Assembly (NCBI GenBank): GCA_028288025.1
Contig: JAQBOM010000019.1
Span: 1 to 64,000 of the forward strand
DNA from: Mucilaginibacter sp.
Lineage (GTDB): Bacteria; Bacteroidota; Bacteroidia; Sphingobacteriales; Sphingobacteriaceae
Length of the DNA: 64,000 nucleotides
Direction of reading: 5' to 3'
The notes under the pieces are model-generated. The model did not search any database. It had not been told where the DNA came from and was given only the letters and a program-made list of their open reading frames with translations. The translations under genes and the position numbers were made by a program. This document shows positions 60,570 to 64,000 of the stretch, piece after piece (position 1 is the first letter of the stretch; every line of letters starts with the position of its first letter).

Positions 60570-60622
60570 GGTTTGCGTTGGTTTTTATAGTTAGACAACC
60601 AAACGATGAATTTGTTGCAAAT

Positions 60623-61369
60623 TTACTTTACAGCCTTAACCACGATGTAAGGCGACAGCGCTTTGCTTTCAAACGGGATAATTTTAGTTAACACCTTACC
60701 GGCGATCCATATAGCTTTAAATATAACCTTAACACCCCGGCTTTTTTGGGCGCGATTTTCGAGCCAGGTGCTGAACCGGCCGTGATAATAAGCCTCAACT
60801 TCGGTAAGCCCTAACGCACGGCAATAGTCGGCCAGCAATTGGGGGTTCATGCTGCTGATATTGTGCTTGTCATAATTCTCAGGGTCAAATTTGCGCTGTA
60901 CCCAACCGTTAACCCCTTTAAAATTAGGCAAGGTTATAAATAAAACGCCGCCCGGTTTTAAAAACTGAAGATGGGTTTCGATAATGGCTTTGGTATCGTT
61001 AAAATGCTCGATTAACCCGAACGATAGCACCATGTCGTACCGTTTAGTGGGTTGGTAAGTAAACAGGTCGGCTTCAATGATCTGGATGTCGCCCGGTTTC
61101 AGTCCATTTTTTTCAAGTAGCTGGTTAATCAGGTCGCCGTGTATGTAATAGTCGAACAGCGTTGTCTCAATTTGCTGGTACTTTTTTAGATAGGTAGCAT
61201 AATATCCCGGGAAACCGCCCAGTTCAATAGCCGTTTTGATATTTTTTTCGGCAATAAGCTTCGCCAGGATATCGCCAAAAACATAGTTAGGTTTGATATG
61301 AAAGATCAGGTCTTTTTTAGATTCCCAAAATGATTTCCAAAAAGCCCGGTCAGTTAAATTTTGTTCCAT
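60623..61369 (-). CDS. Class I SAM-dependent methyltransferase (glycan cluster, no. 4)
   Basis: A 248-residue enzyme: motif I KTAIELGGFPGYYATYLKKY (a GGF variant of GCG), DMVLSFGLIEHFNDTKAIIE and FLKPGGVLFITLPNFKGVNG. The C-terminal part has a hydrophobic/basic stretch (GVKVIFKAIWIAGKVLTKII) that may touch the membrane. It lies 29 nt behind the acyltransferase on the same strand. Confidence 0.85.
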   Translation of the reverse strand: MEQNLTDRAFWKSFWESKKDLIFHIKPNYVFGDILAKLIAEKNIKTAIELGGFPGYYATYLKKYQQIETTLFDYYIHGDLINQLLEKNGLKPGDIQIIEADLFTYQPTKRYDMVLSFGLIEHFNDTKAIIETHLQFLKPGGVLFITLPNFKGVNGWVQRKFDPENYDKHNISSMNPQLLADYCRALGLTEVEAYYHGRFSTWLENRAQKSRGVKVIFKAIWIAGKVLTKIIPFESKALSPYIVVKAVK

Positions 61370-61398
61370 TAATTTATACGCTGTTTAACTAAGCTGCT

Positions 61399-61908
61399 TT
61401 ACGGTTTTTTCTCTTCTAAAACTCTTGCCGGGTTACCCACCGCAACGCAACCGGCAGGTATATTTTTAATAACTATGCTGCCCGCTCCGATCACCACATT
61501 ATCTCCGATCGTCACGTCGCCGATAATGCAAACGTTAGCCCCTATATCCACATTGTTGCCGATGCGCGGGCATTTGCTAAAGGTGCCGTCGGCCAGTTTT
61601 TTATGCCCGATGGTGGTTGAGTTTCTTAGTATACAATTTTCACCAATAATGGTTCCTTTGTTCACCACAAGGGCCTGGCCGTGATAAAGCGAAAGCATTT
61701 TACCGATGGTTAGTTTCCGCGGCAGCTCAATCCCCAATATCCACTCTACACACAACCGGTACCACATAAGGTAAGGGAAAAATATGATTTTGGTGATGGT
61801 GTACTTATTAAAAGCCTGCAACAGGCGGAATAAAAACATAATCAGTTGCCCTTTAAAATTCTGCCGGTTGGCTTGCCAATCCTGGAATAAATAAGCAAAT
61901 GGGTTCAT
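61399..61908 (-). CDS. Left-handed beta-helix acyltransferase (serine acetyltransferase-like)
   Basis: A 169-residue hexapeptide-repeat protein. A hydrophobic N-terminus (about 20-60) is followed by the LbetaH core: GTIIGENCILRNSTTIGHKK, CPRIGNNVDIGANVCIIGDV and IGDNVVIGAGSIVI, with the His of TTIGHK, ending IPAGCVAVGNPARVLEE. It resembles serine acetyltransferase/WcaB-type enzymes. Within a glycan locus it probably O-acetylates a sugar rather than serine. First gene of the minus-strand pair with methyltransferase no. 4. Confidence 0.88.
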   Translation of the reverse strand: MNPFAYLFQDWQANRQNFKGQLIMFLFRLLQAFNKYTITKIIFFPYLMWYRLCVEWILGIELPRKLTIGKMLSLYHGQALVVNKGTIIGENCILRNSTTIGHKKLADGTFSKCPRIGNNVDIGANVCIIGDVTIGDNVVIGAGSIVIKNIPAGCVAVGNPARVLEEKKP

Positions 61909-61961
61909 TGTACGTGTAACCGGGTTTAGTGAATGTTAATGCAGGCATATTGCTGCGTCTT

Positions 61962-61969
61962 CAAAAGTA
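61962..61969 (-). promoter_or_regulatory. -7 promoter element for the acyltransferase operon
   Basis: Minus-strand TACTTTTG matches TAnnTTTG, 53 nt before the ATG at 61908; no clear -33 box. Confidence 0.4.
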
Positions 61970-62020
61970 AAGTTTTCATTTTAGAATTGTTATAATTGCC
62001 GGTATAATTAGCGCCGTTTA

Positions 62021-63286
62021 ATGAAAGTAACCCTTATCAATACATCTGATGCCGGCGGCGGTGCTCCGGTTGCTTGTATGCGCCTGCTAAAAGCGCTCAG
62101 GCTAAAGCAGGTGGATGCCGGTATGCTGGTGCAGGAAAAAAAAACGGATGAACCTGCTGTAAAGGCCATACATATAGGTTGGCCTGGCCGGTTAAAAGCA
62201 GGATTCAACTTTTTCTACGAGCGCATCCCTTTCATTTTATTCAAAGCAAAAAACAAGTCTTTACGGTTTGCCTTCTCAACTGCCAACGTGGGCACCGATA
62301 TCAGCGATCATCCGGAAATTTTAAACGCTGATGTTTTGCACCTGCACTGGACAAATTTCGGCTACCTTTCAATTAACGATTTAAAAAAGTTATTCAACAC
62401 AGGTAAACCTGTCGTTTGGACTTTACATGATATGTGGGCTTTTACAGGCGGTTGTCATTATTCCGGCGATTGCGACCATTTTCGGGGCCATTGCGGCGAT
62501 TGCTGGATGCTGCGCGATGCGGATGAACATGACCTGTCGTTTACCGGATGGACCAGGAAAATGGATATGTTTAAGGAAGCAAAAAACATAGTTTTTGTAA
62601 CCTGCAGCCATTGGCTTGCAAATGTTGCACGTACAAGCTCGTTATTAAAGGATTTTCCTATCGAAACCATACCCAATCCTATCGATACGGCCATTTTTTT
62701 ACCTAAGGATAAAACGACTGCCCGAAAAAAATGGCATATCGCGCCCGATGTAAAAATCATTTTGTTTGGTGCGGCCAATATTATGGACAGGCGCAAAGGC
62801 ATCAGCTACCTGGTTGAAGCTCTCCATGAATTGAAAAAAAACTATCCGGAACAAAATGTCGAGATCGTTATTTTCGGGAAGAATAAATCCTTCGACGTAA
62901 ACCTGCTGCCCTTTAAAGTGCATGAGCTAAAGCTGATTAGCTCGCAGAATGACCTGGTTGACCTGTACAGCCTCGCTGATGTGTTTGTAACACCGGCGAT
63001 AGAAGATAACCTGCCCAATACTGTAATGGAGGCCCTGGCCTGCGGAACGCCTGTGGTGGCATTCAATACGGGTGGGATACCCGATATGGTTGAACACCGG
63101 CAAAATGGTTACCTGGCGGAATTTAAATCCTCTGCTGATTTCGCAGCTGGCATTCACTATGTGTTAAATACTGAAAACAAAGCTGAATTAGCTATAAACA
63201 CCCGAAAGAAGGTATTAGATACTTTTACTAACGAAATTGTGGCTGCAAAGTACATAAACTTGTATCAAACCATTTTAAATAAATGA
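62021..63286 (+). CDS. Glycosyltransferase family 4 (WcaC-like)
   Basis: A 421-residue GT-B enzyme. N-terminal: VTLINTSDAGGGAPVACMRL, HLHWTNFGYLSI, then VVWTLHDMWAFTGGCHYSGD with a Cys-rich loop (CDHFRGHCGDCWML), typical for this WcaC-like group. C-terminal: KIILFGAANIMDRRKGISYL, VFVTPAIEDNLPNTVMEALA, CGTPVVAF. The Cys cluster might bind a metal; that is inference. It overlaps the next glycosyltransferase by 4 nt. Confidence 0.92.
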   Translation: MKVTLINTSDAGGGAPVACMRLLKALRLKQVDAGMLVQEKKTDEPAVKAIHIGWPGRLKAGFNFFYERIPFILFKAKNKSLRFAFSTANVGTDISDHPEILNADVLHLHWTNFGYLSINDLKKLFNTGKPVVWTLHDMWAFTGGCHYSGDCDHFRGHCGDCWMLRDADEHDLSFTGWTRKMDMFKEAKNIVFVTCSHWLANVARTSSLLKDFPIETIPNPIDTAIFLPKDKTTARKKWHIAPDVKIILFGAANIMDRRKGISYLVEALHELKKNYPEQNVEIVIFGKNKSFDVNLLPFKVHELKLISSQNDLVDLYSLADVFVTPAIEDNLPNTVMEALACGTPVVAFNTGGIPDMVEHRQNGYLAEFKSSADFAAGIHYVLNTENKAELAINTRKKVLDTFTNEIVAAKYINLYQTILNK

Positions 63287-64000
63287 CCAGTTTTAAACCA
63301 ACATTGTCAGTTATTACGGTGGTGTTTAACAATGCCCCGGATATTGAGCGTACGCTGTTGTCGGTCATCAACCAAACTTATCCGTCTATCGAGTATATTG
63401 TTATTGACGGCCAATCGACCGATGGAACGCTGGAGATCATCCAACGATATAAAGACCGTATTGCAAAAGTCATTAGCGAAAAAGATGAGGGCATTTACGA
63501 TGCGATGAACAAGGGACTGGCAATTGCTACTGGCGAATATGTCATTTTTATGAATTCTGCCGATGAGTTTTACACCAATAATACGGTAGAAAAAGTATTT
63601 GCGACAACCCTGGATGCGGATATTTATTACGGCGAAACAGAGATGATCAATGAAGAGGGAGAAATTCTTGGCCAGCGCCGGCATAAAGCGCCGGAGCAAT
63701 TCAACTGGCGAAGCTTTAATTACGGGATGAACGTAAGCCACCAGGCTATCTATATCCGGAAGTCAATAACCGAACCATTCGACCGGCGGTATAAGCTTAG
63801 CGCGGATATCGACTGGATCATCCGTGCCGCCAAAAAAGCAAAAAAAATAGTCAATGTAAGCGGCTATGTGGCCCGTTACCAGGTAGGAGGGATGTCAAAA
63901 GCAAAACACCGCCAAAGCTTATTCGAGCGTTTCGATATCATGAAACGGTATTACGGTTTGATCCCGACTGTTTTAAACCATGCCGTTATCGCATTTAACC
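63283..64000 (+). CDS. Glycosyltransferase family 2 (partial, cut by window end)
   Basis: An open frame from ATG 63283 runs past the right edge (239 complete codons seen). GT-A motifs: LSVITVVFNNAPDIERTLLS, VIDGQSTDGTLEIIQRYKDR, EKDEGIYDAMNKGLAIATGE, and FMNSADEFY replacing the usual NSGDxF; then YGETEMINEEGEILGQRRHK and LSADIDWIIRAAKKAKK. It belongs to the WcaA/WfgS-like GT2 group. Cotranscribed with the GT4 by ATGA overlap. The C-terminus is outside the window. Confidence 0.92.
   Translation, partial: MTSFKPTLSVITVVFNNAPDIERTLLSVINQTYPSIEYIVIDGQSTDGTLEIIQRYKDRIAKVISEKDEGIYDAMNKGLAIATGEYVIFMNSADEFYTNNTVEKVFATTLDADIYYGETEMINEEGEILGQRRHKAPEQFNWRSFNYGMNVSHQAIYIRKSITEPFDRRYKLSADIDWIIRAAKKAKKIVNVSGYVARYQVGGMSKAKHRQSLFERFDIMKRYYGLIPTVLNHAVIAFN

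Noticed and set aside
1..64000. tRNA, rRNA, CRISPR array, insertion sequence or prophage
   Set aside because: No cloverleaf with CCA-end context, no rRNA stretch, no regularly spaced repeats with spacers, and no transposase, integrase or phage structural gene was seen on either strand. Reading by eye could miss a diverged tRNA.

Overview
The window looks like chromosome from a member of the Bacteroidota, most likely a Sphingobacteriaceae (Mucilaginibacter/Pedobacter type). The grounds are type IX secretion (T9SS) genes (gliding-motility C-terminal domain protein, PorP/SprF, PorE-like OmpA protein), YtxJ of the bacillithiol system, LytS/LytTR pairs, Bacteroidota promoters (TAnnTTTG at -7, some with TTG/TTTG at -33) and a SAM-II type riboswitch with a long loop. 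No tRNA, rRNA, insertion sequence, phage or CRISPR array was seen. Genus assignment is inference.

Layout. 1-2.7 kb: the 3' end of a probable outer-membrane beta-barrel gene, a short relic of a GH95 fucosidase, then a minus-strand stress/sensing operon (ArsR, SRPBCC, DoxX, Imm32-like, YdeI-like) with a well-formed promoter and operator. 3-6.2 kb: alpha/beta hydrolase, LytS kinase and a LytTR regulator whose gene is broken by a one-base frameshift. 6.3-14.4 kb: GH43 lipoprotein, PAS kinase, single-domain receiver, amidase, Fur, MerC, PAP2-like protein, NYN/OST-HTH protein, DUF2911 protein. 14.6-24.2 kb: a second, intact LytS/LytTR pair, then an OmpR regulator, HAMP kinase and a three-part CzcCBA-type metal efflux pump. 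24.2-25.6 kb: a methyltransferase and a RelE/ParE toxin module. 25.7-45.8 kb: mostly housekeeping genes: asparaginase, TatD, two FKBP isomerases, NrnA-like phosphoesterase, Ndk, DciA-like protein, RecF, RibH, YtxJ, OsmC, LipA, an ECF sigma/anti-sigma pair, Nnr, SUI1, lipid kinase, riboswitch-controlled MetK, TypA and a LamG lipoprotein.

45.9-64 kb is a surface-glycan region: four methyltransferases, four glycosyltransferases (the last cut by the window end), a Wzx-type flippase and a left-handed-beta-helix acyltransferase. In its middle sits a T9SS trio: a 1782-residue cell-surface protein with a glycine-rich core and a type B sorting domain, its PorP/SprF partner and a PorE-like OmpA protein. 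These could together build and decorate the cell surface.

The most interesting signals are (i) the SAM-II-like aptamer before metK with a 27-codon ORF starting right against the pseudoknot, (ii) the frameshifted LytTR regulator, (iii) the ArsR promoter/operator, (iv) the T9SS trio inside the glycan cluster, (v) a dispersed 24-bp repeat and a period-9 inverted repeat, and (vi) -7 promoter elements only 4-5 nt from several start codons, which suggests leaderless transcripts.
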